Shown here piece after piece: positions 12,986-22,617 of a stretch of 64,000 bases of DNA (the stretch's first letter is position 1; every line of letters starts with the position of its first letter). Position numbers and translations under genes: made by a program. The DNA is from Nematostella vectensis (taxonomy: Eukaryota > Cnidaria > Anthozoa > Actiniaria > Edwardsiidae): positions 10,692,022-10,756,021 of the forward strand of contig NC_064045.1 in assembly GCF_932526225.1 (NCBI RefSeq), read 5' to 3'. The notes under the pieces are model-generated. The model saw only the letters and a program-made list of their open reading frames with translations, was not told where the DNA came from and did not search any database.

Positions 12986-15900
12986 CATCATCCCCATCAT
13001 CATCGTCATCTCCATCATCATCTCCATCGTGTCAAATAAGCCTCAACTAATTCCAAAAAAAGCTTTTTTAGCTGAATAAAACTTAAAAAGCCTCTTTAAA
13101 TCGAATTTTCGGAAAGGCTTTATAATCAATATTGAAATTTTAAATAATGCTCGTATGAGAAAACACAGGAAGACCTTTATTTAAATCATAAATGAAATTA
13201 ATTTTAATGGTGCCAGCAATAATATAAATGCTAGAATCTGTTCTAATAAGACTTAAATGGTCACAATACTATCTAGGTGTATAGTTGTAAAGAGAGCTTG
13301 CCCAGCTCAGCAATATTCATATATATATATATATGAATATTGTCCTATCCGAAAAATATGTATATATATAGGTACCCATTGTTTAGCTGTCAAAATCTGA
13401 TGGAAAGACAAAAGGTATATATCTATATATATTTCTCGGATAGGACAACATTTCGGGAAACGGCTACCGGGTATCCATCGATAAGGGGTCGAGTATCCAT
13501 CGATAAGGGGTCGGGTATCTGTCGATAAGGGGTCGGGTATCTGTCGATAAGGGGTCGTGTATCCATAGATATCGGTTAAGTTTCCCCTCCTCCTGTAAGT
13601 AATTGGATGCCATTTACGGCCCTGAGAAGGAAAACGTTTAACTTCCGGTTGCCGTCCCTAGTTCACTATCATCCTTTATAATCCATATCACAGTCGTGAT
13701 CGCTAATCTCTTGTTCTTCTGTTTATAGCTATTTGACTGCATCTTGCTGACTCTTCCGCGTCAGAGCGGAGGGGGCGGAAAATCCCCCGCTGAGATGATC
13801 GAGGAGCTCGCAGCCGACATTTTGTCCAAGTTCCCGCCTCTCTTTGATCTTGAGATGGTGATTAAGAAGTACCCTGTTATCTACACGGACTCTATGAATA
13901 CAGTACTGCGGCAAGAGCTTATCAGATTCAACCGGCTCACGGCCGTGGTGATCAGCACGCTAAGGAACCTGCAGAAAGCCATCAAGGTAGCGTACAGTTT
14001 GAGAAGCTAAATAAAAATTGTCCTTGTCAGACCCTGACTAATGTGGCCGGTTCTGATACCAAGGACCTGCAGAAAGCCATCATGCTTGATATTGTCAATA
14101 TGGTTTATGCATGTGGGATGGCGTCATAGTTTTATCGTCCGTGATATTAGTACTTTTATCGACACCTGTGATATTGCCATGGTTATAATGTCCAAACTTG
14201 CATATGTGATGTTGCCATGGCTATCATGTATATGCTGTTGGTACTTTGAATGACACGTGTGCTGTTGTCAAGGTTACAGTAAGTACTTTGATTGACATGT
14301 GTATTCATGGTTACAGGGTCTGGTGGTCATGTCTGGCGAGTTGGAAGACGTGTTTAACAATATGCTTTTGGGTAAAGTGCCTGCTGTGTGGGCCGCCAAG
14401 TCCTACCCCTCCCTCAAGCCTCTAGGTAGCTACGTCACAGATCTCCTAGACAGGTAGGTGCTGTCGGTGCTAATACCTTGTTAGCCACACTGTCGGTGCT
14501 AATAGCTTGGTAGCCACCAATACTGACGTTGCTAATACCTTGGTAGCCACCAATACTGTCGGTGCTAATAGCTTGGTGGCCACCAATACTGTCGGTGCTA
14601 ATAGCTTGGTAGCCACCAATACTGACGTTGCTAATAGCTTGGTAGCCACCAATACTGTCAGTGCTAATACCTTGGTAGCCACCAATACTGTCGGTGCTAA
14701 TACCTTGGTAGCCACCAATACTGTTGGTACTAATAGCTTGGTAGCCACCAATACTGTCGGTGCTAATAGCTTGGTAGCCACCAATACTGTCGGTGCTAAT
14801 AGCTTGGTAGCCACCAATACTGTTGGTGCTAATAGCTTGGTAGCTACCAATACTGTCGGTGCTAATAGCTTGGTAGCCACCAATACTGTTGGTGCTAATA
14901 GCTTGGTAGCTACCAATACTGTCGGTGCTAATAGCTTGGTAGCCACCAATACTGTCAATGCTAATACCTTGGTAGCCACCAATACTGTCGGTGCTAATAG
15001 CTTGGTAGCCACCAATACTGACGTTGCTAATAGCTTGGTAGCCACCAATACTGACGTTGCTAATAGCTTGGTAGCCACCAATACTGTCGGTGCTAATAGC
15101 TTGGTAGCTACCAATACTGTCGGTGCTAATAGCTTGGTAGCCACCAATACTGTCAATGCTAATACCTTGGTAGCCACCAATACTGTCGGTGCTAATAGCT
15201 TGGTAGCCACCAATACTGTCAATGCTAATACCTTGGTAGCCACCAATACTGTCGGTGCTAATAGCTTGGTAGCCACCAATACTGTTGGTACTAATAGCTT
15301 GGTAGCCACCAATACTGTCGGTGCTAATAGCTTGGTAGCCACCAATACTGTCAATGCTAATAGCTTGGTAGCCACCAATACTGTCAGTGCTAATAGCTTG
15401 GTAGCCACCAATACTGTCGGTGCTAATAGCTTGGTAGCCACCAATACTGTCGGTGCTAATACCTTGGTAGCCACCAATACTGTCAGTGCTAATAGCTTGG
15501 TAGCCACCAATACTGTCGGTGCTAATAGCTTGGTAGCCACCAATACTGACGTTGCTAATAGCTTGGTAGCCATCAATACTGTCAATGCTAATAGCTTGGT
15601 AGCCACCAATACTGTCGGTGCTAATAGCTTGGTAGCCACCAATACTGTCGGTGCTAATAGCTTGGTAGCCACCAATACTGTCGGTGCTAATACCTTGGTA
15701 GCCACCAATACTGTCGGTGCTAATAGCTTGGTAGCCACCAATACTGTCGGTGCTAATACCTTGTTAGCCACCAATACTGCCGGTGCTAATAGCTTGGTAG
15801 CCACCAATACTGTCGGTGCTAATAGCTTGGTGGCCACCAATACTGACGTTGCTAATAGCTTGGTAGCCACCAATACTGACGTTGCTAATAGCTTGGTAGC

Positions 15901-18900
15901 CATCAATACTGTCAATGCTAATAGCTTGGTAGCCACCAATACTGTCAGTGCTAATAGCTTGGTAGCCACCAATACTGTCAGTGCTAATAGCTTGGTAGCC
16001 ACCAATACTGTCGGTGCTAATAGCTTGGTAGCCACCAATACTGACGTTGCTAATAGCTTGGTAGCCACCAATACTGTCGGTGCTAATACCTTGGTAGCCA
16101 CCAATACTGTCGGTGCTAATACCTTGGTAGCCACCAATACTGTCAGTGCTAATACCATGGTAGCCACCAATACTGTCGGTGCTAATAGCTTGGTAGCCAC
16201 CAATACTGACGTTGCTAATAGCTTGGTAGCCACCAATACTGTTGGTACTAATAGCTTGGTAGCCACCAATACTGTCAATGCTAATAGCTTGGTAGCCACC
16301 AATACTGTCGGTGCTAATACCTTGGTAGCCACCAATACTGACGTTGCTAATAGCTTGGTAGCCACCAATACTGTCGGTGCTAATAGCTTGGTAGCCACCA
16401 ATACTGTCGGTGCTAATAGCTTGGTAGCCACCAATACTGTCAATGCTAATAGCTTGGTAGCCACCAATACTGTCGGTGCTAATAGCTTGGTAGCCACCAA
16501 TACTGTCAGTGCTAATACCATGGTAGCCACCAATACTGTCGGTGCTAATAGCTTGGTAGCCACCAATACTGTTGGTACTAATAGCTTGGTAGCCACCAAT
16601 ACTGTCGGTGCTAGTAGCTTGGTAGCCACCAATACTGTCGGTGCTAATAGCTTGGTAGCCACCAATACTGTCAATGCTAATAGCTTGGTAGCCACCAATA
16701 CTGTCGGTGCTAATAGCTTGGTAGCCACCAATACTGTCGGTGCTAATAGCTTGGTAGCCACCAATACTGTCGGTGCTAATAGCCTGGTGGCCACCAATAC
16801 TGTCGGTGCTAATACCTTGGTAGCCACCAATACTGACGTTGCTAATAGCTTGGTAGCCACCAATACTGTCGGTGGTAATACCTTGGTAGCCACCAGTACT
16901 GTCAATGCTAATAGCTTGGTAGCCACCAATACTGTCGGTGCTAATAGCTTGGTAGCCACCAATACTGTCGGTGCTAATAGCTTGGTAGCCACCAATACTG
17001 TCGGTGCTAATAGCTTGGTAGCCACCAATACTGTCGGTGCTAATAGCTTGGTAGCCACCAATACTGTCGGTGCTAATAGCTTGGTAGCCACCAATACTGT
17101 CGGTGCTAATAGCTTGGTAGCCACCAATACTGTCGGTGCTAATACCTTGGTAGCCACCAATACTGACGTTGCTAATACCTTGGTAGCCACCAATATTGTC
17201 AATGCTAATACCTTGGTAGCCACCAATACTGTTGGTGCTAATAGCTTGGTAGCCACCAATACTGTCGGTGCTAATAGCTTGGTAGCCACCAATACTGTCA
17301 GTGCTAATAGCTTGGTAGCCACCAATACTGTCAGTGCTAATACCTTGGTAGCCACCAATACTGTCGGTGCTAATAGCTTGGTAGCCACCAATACTGTCGG
17401 TGCTAATAGCTTGGTAGCCACCAATACTGTCGGTGCTAATAGCTTGGTAGCCACCAATACTGACGTTGCTAATAGCTTGGTAGCCACCAATACTGTCGTT
17501 GCTAATAGCTTGGTGGCCACCAATACTGTCGGTGCTAATAGCTTGGTAGCCACCAATACTGTCGGTGGTAACAGCTTGGTAGCCACCAATACTGTCGGTG
17601 CTAATAGCTTGGTAGCCACCAATACTGTCAGTGCTAATAGCTTGGTAGCCACCAATACTGTCGGTGCTAATACCTTGGTAGCCACCAGTACTGTCGGTGG
17701 TAACAGCTTGGTAGCCACCAATACTGTCGGTGCTAGCTTGGTGGCCACCAATACTGTCGGTGCTAATAGCTTGGTAGCCACCAATACTGTCGGTGCTAAT
17801 AGCTTGGTAGCCACCAATACTGTTGGTGCTAATACCTTGGTAGCCACCAATACTGTTGGTGCTAATACCTTGGTAGCCACCAATACTGTCGGTGCTAATA
17901 CCTTGGTAGCCACCAATACTGTCAATGCTAATAGCTTGGTAGCCACCAGTGCTGTCGGTGCTAATAGCTTGGTAGCCACCAATACTGTCGGTGCTAATAG
18001 CTTGTAGCCACCAATAGGTCCTGGATTCGCGTCTGCATTATAAGGGGCTAGGACATGTGAGTTCTAACAGCGCTCATAAGGTTGATTGCACCTTTACATA
18101 CTACTGGCTAGTAGTATAAGGCTAGTTATAAGGCTATTATAAGACTAGTTACAATTGACTTTTGTTAGATTCTGACTCCATTTGTTTGGATGGGACTAAG
18201 AACTAAGCATGGCATTTCTAAAATAACATACAGAGATCGGTAAAATTCTGACGTTTTCTTGGGCAATCCAGCCCCTAAAGCTCTGATGCAAGTATCGGCG
18301 ATTTCGCTAGTAGTAAGTTATAATTGATAGCCTGTTGTAATTACGACCCTCTTGGGGAGAAATTTTCCCAAGAGCAGCCGATCACCCAACGCAGATGATA
18401 ACACTGTGATAATAACACCGTGATAATAACACCGAGTACCGGCTCCAAGCAGGCTACCCCTAGAGCAATACGTTGATTTTCTATATTTTTGTGCAGGTTG
18501 AAGTTCTTCCAAGACTGGATTGACCATGGCCCGCCCAACGTATTCTGGATGTCTGGCTTCTACTTCACCCAGTCTTTTTTGACAGGTAAGGATCCCGGAC
18601 GAGGGAGTAAATTGAGGGGTCCCGGATGAGGGGGGTTGGATAAATTAAGGGGTCCCGGATGAGGGGGGTTGGATAGATTAAGGGGTACCGGATAAGGTGG
18701 CAGATGAGGAGGTAGATTTAGGGGTCCCCAATGCGGAGAAGGGGGTATGGTGTTAATTTAGGGGTCTCTGATGAGGGGGAAGATTGCGGGGTCCCGGATG
18801 AGGGATAGGGGGAGGTGGTAGATTGAGTCCAAAGAGAATACCGGCAAAAAGCTGTCGTCAACCGGCTTCGCGACTTTGCGACAAGCCCGCATGTAAGCAT

Positions 18901-20685
18901 GGGTAAAAACCACTGAAGCCCCTCGCTGCCACCTCTCATCCTGAAGTAGTTATGCGGTGGCTGATATATGCAGCTAGGCGCTTCAGTGGTTTTTACCCAT
19001 GCTTACATGCGGGGTTGTCGCGTAGTCGCGAAGAGCGTGTTTCGACGTTGTTGATGCCAATGTTGGTTATTCAAAAATTATTGATTGGAGTGTATCCAAT
19101 TCGTAAAAATGTACATTTTTCCTACTTTGCTAGAGTTGGGTTTATTGGATTCTGTTTCTAAAACTAACGCCTTATCGTCGCACAATCAAGCTTCCGAATC
19201 ATTATTGACTTGCTATATGCTTTCGGCAGGTGCTCGGCAAAACTTCGCTCGTAAATACACTATTCCGATCGATCACGTTGGATTCGAGTTCAACGTAATG
19301 AAAGAAGAGAGAGACATGGATCATAAGCCAGAGGATGGCGTCTATGTGAACGTGAGTTGTCAACCCATCGTACAATAAAGCAATCACTGTGCGCTAGGAG
19401 TGTATAGGAGTTTATTTAATTAGATAATGATGAAATTGGCCCCCAAAAGAAAGCTTAAGCGTTTCCTCGACTTCAGATATGTTTTAAAGCTTGCACTATT
19501 TCTGTTACCCTGAAAAGGCGTGCTTCTCTTACCCTTTGCGTGTGTAGAATCGAGTAGTATGAGCGAGAGAACGTGGTTTCTCCGCCTTTTCAAATATTTA
19601 TCAATAGGTCGTCCTCTTCTTATACCTTTCTCTACATACGATGTCGTAAGAGACTGCTCTTTGTATTCCCCTAATAACGGGCATTCTTTCCCAGAGTTTT
19701 CCTACCGTTCTTTGATATATATTCGCTCTTTCGATAGGGACTTTTCCTCGAGGGAGCCCGATGGGACCGAGAGACGATGCTGGTTGCCGAGTCATTACCC
19801 AAGATCCTATTCGACACGTTGCCTGTAGTATCCTTTTCTTTAACCCTTTGCGCAAGCGCACCACATTTACATGCATATAAACTGACACAAAGCAGTCAAC
19901 AAGGCAATGATATTCGATTACATATCTTTTCTGATGTCGATAGGGTGGTAGTAGTAAATAGAGATAGACTGGCGAGGCTTGCTAAGCGTATTTCCAGCTA
20001 CTCATGGTTTATTCACTCGAAGTGGTAGGGTTCAAAGGGTTCGAGTAAAGTAACAGAAATAGGTACGGTAAACTTTGACTTATGTCTTCATAAGTCTTGG
20101 GTCCGATAGGTTACACCGAAATAGATGACTTACACTATTACACCAAGAAACCACGTGACTTTTTGGGTGGCAAATCCAAGCCAAAATTAACACAGAAAAG
20201 GCTGAGCCCTTCACGCCAGAGTGCGACGAAAAAAAATTATCGCTATGAAAATAAGCCCTGTCGGATAAATACCTTTTTGGATGGATTCGTAAGCGCTAAA
20301 TAAGGTGATTTTTGTTGTTGTTATCTTAAAGTTATTTTAAATGACGTTTTTTTCTAAGTCGCCTATTGTTAGGGTTAACTGGGAATAAAGTGTTTCAGGG
20401 TTCATTTCGGGGAGCACTGTGAGATGGCTAAGGTAAACTGCCATGTCCAGAAACACCTTCCTTGACTGCTATTCACAGATGTGGATTATTCCCGGAGAGA
20501 AGAGCAAATTCAAGTCGAAGCCGAACTATCCGTGCCCAGTCTACAAGACGAGCGCACGGCGCGGTACACTCTCCACCACAGGCCACTCCACCAACTTCGT
20601 CATGTTCGTTGACCTTCCCTCAGACAAGACCGAGAGGCACTGGGTAAATAGGGGCGTGGCGTTGCTATGCCAACTGGATGACTGA
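1..20685 (+). CDS. DNAH3: Axonemal dynein heavy chain, DNAH3-type (3' part, 19 exons)
   Basis: Inner-arm axonemal dynein heavy chain, an AAA+ microtubule motor of cilia; the 5' part lies outside the window. Exons by splice sites: 1-42, 255-335, 508-669, 1315-1475, 2241-2398, 2763-2859, 3797-3848, 4410-4616, 5848-6055, 6910-7016, 9190-9333, 10145-10308, 12116-12269, 13729-13986, 14317-14453, 18497-18585, 19230-19351, 19738-19827, 20479-20685. All phases join, giving 2640 nt, 879 residues and a TGA stop. The partial product starts near the AAA5/AAA6 boundary ([17 protein letters not shown], about residues 15-31). It has the AAA6 motifs SLGQGQ (about 315-320) and [16 protein letters not shown], then the C-terminal domain with [34 protein letters not shown] and [19 protein letters not shown], ending CQLDD. 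From memory of the family, [20 protein letters not shown] and [12 protein letters not shown] fit DNAH3 better than DNAH7 or DNAH12. Its exons look richer in G/C at third codon positions than the other genes here. Confidence 0.88.
584..811 (+). repeat. Decayed tandem copy of the end of dynein exon 3 with its splice donor
   Basis: Bases 584-693 (the last 86 nt of exon 3 plus the first part of the intron) are repeated at 701-811, offset 117-119 bp. The copy keeps the exon end CCTCCAG followed by GTGAGC, but a 1-nt insertion and new stops (TAG, TGA) break its reading frame, so it is not a usable exon end. It looks like an old duplication. Confidence 0.85.
1006..1201. mobile_element. Foldback MITE with 5' AAGGTTGGTTCTCA termini
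   Basis: About 196 bp in dynein intron 3. The ends are inverted copies (AAGGTTGGTTCTCACTTG at the left, the complement of TGAGAACCAACCTT at the right), bounded by TTAA on both sides. The interior is rich in GCGCAAGCG/CGCTTGCGC words. No coding capacity is seen. A TTAA target site would fit piggyBac-type mobilisation, but this is inference. Confidence 0.75.
1989..2145. repeat. Long near-perfect hairpin (foldback element)
   Basis: Two arms of about 65 bp, nearly perfect reverse complements, are separated by a loop of about 24 bp that repeats CAGGGCAGACAGATGAGT. The arms carry GACTTCTTCAGGG. A related single arm with CCAAATTTTC and GACTTCTTCAGGG lies near 28228-28262. It sits in dynein intron 4; the rest of that intron holds nothing I recognise. 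Confidence 0.8.
2399..2762 (+). other. Dynein intron 5, nothing recognised
   Basis: This is a 364-bp AT-rich intron with a GTGAGT donor and a TTTCAG acceptor. I see no repeat, RNA gene or coding signal in it. Confidence 0.6.
2945..3382. repeat. 22-bp minisatellite, about 20 units, in dynein intron 6
   Basis: The unit is close to GCGATGACATTGAATGAAACGT, with variants GTGGACATTG and AATAAAACG. Because 22 is not a multiple of 3, three antisense frames show overlapping open frames with a 22-residue periodicity; these are repeat artefacts. The rest of the intron (3383-3796) holds nothing recognised. Confidence 0.9.
3840..3980 (+). repeat. 73-bp tandem duplication covering the exon 7 splice donor
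   Basis: The end of exon 7 (GCTGTACAG) and the start of intron 7 (GTAAAGCTATAGAAACAG) are repeated 73 bp downstream, so two equal donors occur at 3849 and 3922. Use of the second donor would run the exon into GTA AAG CTA TAG, an in-frame stop. The first donor is therefore the productive one. Confidence 0.85.
4309..4460 (+). repeat. 86-bp tandem duplication covering the exon 8 splice acceptor
   Basis: The sequence around TTTTCTGTGTCAG and the first 50 or so bases of exon 8 occur twice, with acceptors ending at 4323 and 4409. The downstream one fits the conserved protein ([17 protein letters not shown]). The upstream copy encodes a diverged [15 protein letters not shown] and is 86 nt away, so its use would shift the frame. 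Confidence 0.87.
5279..5632. mobile_element. 354-bp foldback MITE with about 105-bp terminal inverted repeats
   Basis: The left arm starts TTATGCCTAGTGCACAC and the right arm ends with its complement. Both contain ACATAACGACATGGGCGC and TTTAGCCCGACAT. The centre has two short repeats of CGCGCGCACTCTTATCTTCG. There is no coding capacity. A smaller inverted pair (AATAGATGCA at 5209, TGCATCTATT at 5271) lies just to its left. It lies in dynein intron 8 (4617-5847), in which I recognise nothing else. Confidence 0.85.
6130..6509. mobile_element. MITE family A, copy 1 (CCTTATTACACTTAATTTTCGCG termini)
   Basis: About 380 bp in dynein intron 9. The ends are inverted repeats starting CCTTATTACACTTAATTTT. 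The interior has many TTCGCG words and an AT-rich core. A second copy in opposite orientation lies at 35327-35790 inside ZNF207: the core around ATCTATAAATACAA and TTTTAATCATCAAAACTGT matches its reverse complement. Confidence 0.85.
6512..6790. repeat. Degenerate tandem repeat of roughly 60-65 bp, about 4 units
   Basis: The pattern AACCTTCATAAAA, GGACACATTTC, TTTGTCC and ATCTGACTT recurs about four times between MITE A and exon 10. The units are heavily diverged. Confidence 0.6.
7169..7421. mobile_element. TTAA-flanked MITE family B, copy 1
   Basis: About 253 bp. The inverted ends are TTAAAGCCGCATTGTCACC and its complement, extending to GTTTACTTCCGG. The interior has ATTCTTTTGTCTTTTAACGG. 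Copies are at 22133-22386, 49296-49536 and 60284-60535. The TTAA edges fit a piggyBac-like target site, but no transposase is present. Confidence 0.88.
7453..7604. repeat. Imperfect foldback around GAGGCCAAAAGCTCACAGT
   Basis: A left arm near 7453-7496 and a right arm near 7562-7604 are imperfect reverse complements of about 40 bp (GTGCACTTTGCTCACTGC and GGCAGTGCAAAATGCAC). It is probably a small non-autonomous element in dynein intron 10. Confidence 0.6.
7829..9152. repeat. 18-bp minisatellite, about 73 units, in dynein intron 10
   Basis: The unit is GGGGTAACTGTCAGGAGT. A short variant with GTCGGAGTGGAGTAACT recurs at irregular intervals (near 7935, 8130, 8255, 8460, 8530, 8725, 8800), which suggests higher-order duplication of blocks. 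Each unit ends one word in TGTCAG, like a splice acceptor, and starts another with GTAACT. Open frames across it are periodic artefacts. Confidence 0.93.
9352..10167 (+). repeat. 48-bp array of exon 12 acceptor copies, 17 acceptors
   Basis: Each unit holds the intron end CCTTGTAG plus the exon 12 start ATGTTTTTGAATGACTATG and a linker with ATCACGTGG. The first acceptor ends at 9378 and the genuine one at 10144, a distance of 766 bp (16 units, one of them 2 bp short). Only the last copy continues into conserved dynein sequence. An upstream acceptor would read [15 protein letters not shown] and then stop, because the next TAG acceptor is itself in frame. Confidence 0.95.
10309..11830 (+). repeat. 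18-bp array starting at the exon 12 splice donor, roughly 80 units
   Basis: The unit is GTAAGGGAGCTAACACAA, with variants GTAAGTGAGC and ACTGGTAAGG. The first unit is the real donor (CATAA before GTAAGG at 10309). Every unit repeats a donor-like GTAAGG/GTAAGT and a branch-point-like CTAAC. Use of any later donor would read AAA CAT AAG TAA, an immediate stop. A 14-bp variant word with GGGAACAAACACAAG appears near 11513-11760. The remainder of the intron (11831-12115) shows nothing recognised. Confidence 0.95.
12305..13030. repeat. CAT/CAC trinucleotide microsatellite, about 725 bp
   Basis: Interrupted (ATC)n and (ACC)n tracts lie in dynein intron 13 on a strongly purine/pyrimidine-biased strand. 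The open frames (poly-His, poly-Ser/Pro, poly-Met/Val) come from the repeat and are not genes. Confidence 0.95.
13340..13566. repeat. Small inverted repeat plus 22-bp tandem repeat
   Basis: TTGTCCTATCCGAAAAATAT at 13340 is inverted at about 13430-13448, enclosing about 110 bp of TA-rich sequence. Directly after it, four to five units of GGGTATCTGTCGATAAGGGGTC (or ATCCATCGATAAGG) run from about 13469 to 13566. Both are in dynein intron 13. Confidence 0.75.
14055..14316 (+). repeat. Relic of exon 14 end, then degenerate repeats ending at the exon 15 acceptor
   Basis: AAGGACCTGCAGAAAGCCAT at about 14061 copies the last coding bases of exon 14 (13962-13986), about 100 bp downstream. From about 14150, four diverged units of roughly 40-50 bp contain TACTTTGATTGACAYGTG and CCATGGTTAYA. 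The last unit ends in CATGGTTACAG, the exon 15 acceptor (14316), and the one before has AAGGTTACAG. Confidence 0.65.
14459..18007. repeat. 33-bp minisatellite, about 107 units, starting at the exon 15 donor
   Basis: The unit carries GCTAATAGCTTGGTAGCC and ACCAATACTGTCGGT. It begins within 10 bp of the exon 15 donor (GTAGGTGCTG at 14454). As 33 is a multiple of 3 and few units carry stops, both strands stay open for about 1166-1170 codons. Single-base variants (ACGTT, TCAAT, TTGGT, ACC for AGC) recur in a mosaic. This is dynein intron 15, not a gene. Confidence 0.95.
18586..18810. repeat. Degenerate repeat beginning at the exon 16 donor
   Basis: GGTCCCGGATGAGGGG, followed by GTTGGATAAATTAAGG, recurs about six times with decay. 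The first trace (ATCCCGGACGAGGGAG) starts a few bases after the donor GTAAGG at 18586. Confidence 0.7.
18866..19032. mobile_element. Foldback element with about 52-bp inverted arms
   Basis: The left arm contains GCATGTAAGCATGGGTAAAA and the right arm its complement. The arms end in CTTCGCGAC and GTCGCGAAG. The loop is about 60 bp with no coding signal. It lies in dynein intron 16 (18586-19229). Confidence 0.8.
20136..20335. mobile_element. One-armed copy of foldback family C
   Basis: CACGTGACTTTTTGGGTGGC, CAAGCCAAAA, TCACGCCAGAG and a TTCGTAAGC block match, in the same order, the element at 23196-23465. The far inverted end is missing. It lies in dynein intron 18 (19828-20478), where nothing else was recognised. 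Confidence 0.7.
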
Positions 20686-20702
20686 TTTGCTTTTGTATTG
20701 TA

Positions 20703-20924
20703 AATAAATTCTGTGTGAAAGGTGAGCTGTTACTTTGCCTTTACGTCTGCTCGCGTGTATTTATTTAAAATAATATTTTTATAGAAAACTTTCAAGCTCT
20801 ATCTGTATTGATTGGCACAGCCATTCCTCTAAAATATGTTAGAGTGCGCCGAGAATGTCGTCACTAAATTCTTATTTGTACTCTAATTTATTACCATGTA
20901 CGTGTGTTGTAAAGAAGAAATAAA
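20703..20924 (+). terminator. Candidate dynein polyadenylation signals
   Basis: AATAAA occurs at 20703-20708, 18 bp after the stop codon, and again at 20919-20924. Either could end the dynein transcript; transcript ends would decide. Confidence 0.5.
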
Positions 20925-21271
20925 ATCATTTTGGAGTGACTCACAAGTTGTCTTTAATGTCTTTTACATATCACGTAACGGACAATATTTAAAAGAACGG
21001 GTTTTTTTTCCTGGAAAATCAGAAGAACGTACAGCCTGAGACGAAACCTAATATTATTAATCATTTTAAAAATCCTTAAATGATAACCATCAGGCTTAGC
21101 TTTTAATAAGGGACGGAGCATGTAAATTTTGAGGGGGGGGAGGGTGGATGATTATAAAAAAAATCCTGCAAGCCATTTTTACAAGAAAAAAATCCTGCAC
21201 AATAGCCAAGTGGAATAAAAATATCTTGCTAAAAGTAAAGTTTAAATATGAAAAATCATATTATAGTTGTC

Positions 21272-21600
21272 CGAGAGCCGCGACAGTTCAGTGGTAAAGG
21301 CTTCGCTTCTCAAGCAAGAGGACCGAGGTTCAATCCTCGGTCAGGTCAGCTTGAGGTTAGGTGTAAAAACCTGGCTCTACACTTAGAGGGGATGGGAAAG
21401 GGCGTATACAGCACATCCAACGGATTGCTTCGAGGACTGATTGGAGGGGGAAACTTCGAGGATAATATTAGGTGTATTTCAAGCGGTATACTCATAATAG
21501 TCTAGATGGTCTATTTCAAGCAGAGTCGTGATTGTCTAGAGGGTCTATTTCAAGCAGTACAGGTCTGCGCTGGAGCGCTTATTTATAAGCGCTATATTTA
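21272..21600 (+). mobile_element. tRNA-headed SINE
   Basis: A tRNA-like head (about 21272-21347) has AGTTCAGTGGTAAAGG as a degenerate A box and GGTTCAATCC (21328-21337) as B box, inside a perfect T-arm stem CCGAGG/CCTCGG. An unrelated body follows, and GTCTATTTCAAGCAG repeats near its end. No functional tRNA fold or terminator was seen, so I call it a SINE rather than a tRNA gene. Confidence 0.7.
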
Positions 21601-22132
21601 AAAAAAGACAATCAGCATTTCGTTATTGGATCTTTAGATCCTATGAGGGCATCTTTCGATCCTATTAGGGGCGTTAGTATCCCTTCCCCTGAAACACCGT
21701 ACAAATCAATCAACACCGGTTAAAAACACTTGAAATCTTTATGATCATGAGATTACAATACTAAATTATCATACAATTATTTGTGGCAATATATTTACAA
21801 TGAACACTAAAATAGAAATAAACTATATAAGTAGAATTCTAAAAGTTTGACTACAGATGGATCGCCATTTTTGCGACTTAAGGAATAACTTGAACTAGAA
21901 AACAGAAGTGGAACAATCGTTCATCTACCTTAGCGATAATAGTGAGAAAGCTCGTAGAGATGGTAATGTGAAGCTAATTTACAACACTTTAGGCAACCCC
22001 TGTGACTATAACAACGAAGTAAATGTAAAACCTCAATAGAAATTGTTGCCCCAAGCATGCGTGCCTGCCCTGCAGTGCATTACCCTCAATTCAACAGGAG
22101 ATCTACTTGGTATCAGTTGGGTTCACAAGGAG

Positions 22133-22386
22133 TTGAAGCCGCATTGTCACCAGTTTACTTCCGGTCGATTACGTAACAATCTCCGATGTTTTTTAACGGA
22201 AAACTTAAAAATTATTTCAAAATATTGAAAGCAGTGTGTTTATTGGAAGTTTCTTTGAGGATGTGATTGATAATTTAGAGCGGATGGCCTGCTTAATATC
22301 TCGGATTGTAATAGATTCTTTTGTCTTTTAACGGTTGAGGTTTCCGTCGGACCTCCGATAGTAAACTGGTGACAATGCGGCTTTAA
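22133..22386. mobile_element. MITE family B, copy 2
   Basis: About 254 bp, with the same ends and core as the copy at 7169-7421. The right edge is TTTAA and the left edge is TTGA, a mutated TTAA. Confidence 0.87.
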
Positions 22387-22474
22387 CCTTCAGGAGAGAC
22401 AGATAGGTAAGGATTCCGTAAGTTCAGTAGATGCTGACAGCATCTACAGCTGACCCTCACCCGAAACTAACCTA

Positions 22475-22617
22475 CGGCTAAGTTCAAACGTCGTATTATC
22501 CACGAGCCGTATTTAATGCGAATACATGCAAATAAATCATGTCGATTGTTTCATCTTCATTTGCACGCATTTCCATTGAATACGGCTCATGGATAATACG
22601 ACGTTTGAACTTAGCCT
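22475..22617. mobile_element. 143-bp foldback MITE
   Basis: Inverted ends of about 45 bp begin GGCTAAGTTCAAACGTCGTA and include TATTATCCA and GAGCCGTATT. The centre is short and AT-rich, with no coding capacity. Confidence 0.82.

Noticed and set aside
12241..13079. Poly-His, poly-Ser/Pro and poly-Met/Val open frames
   Set aside because: They are translations of the CAT/CAC microsatellite.
14470..18007. Open frames of about 1170 and 1166 codons on opposite strands
   Set aside because: Both are products of a 33-bp tandem array with no stops. They lie inside a dynein intron whose flanking exons join in frame.
21272..21347. tRNA gene
   Set aside because: The T arm and B box are good, but the D and acceptor arms do not pair well and a SINE body follows.
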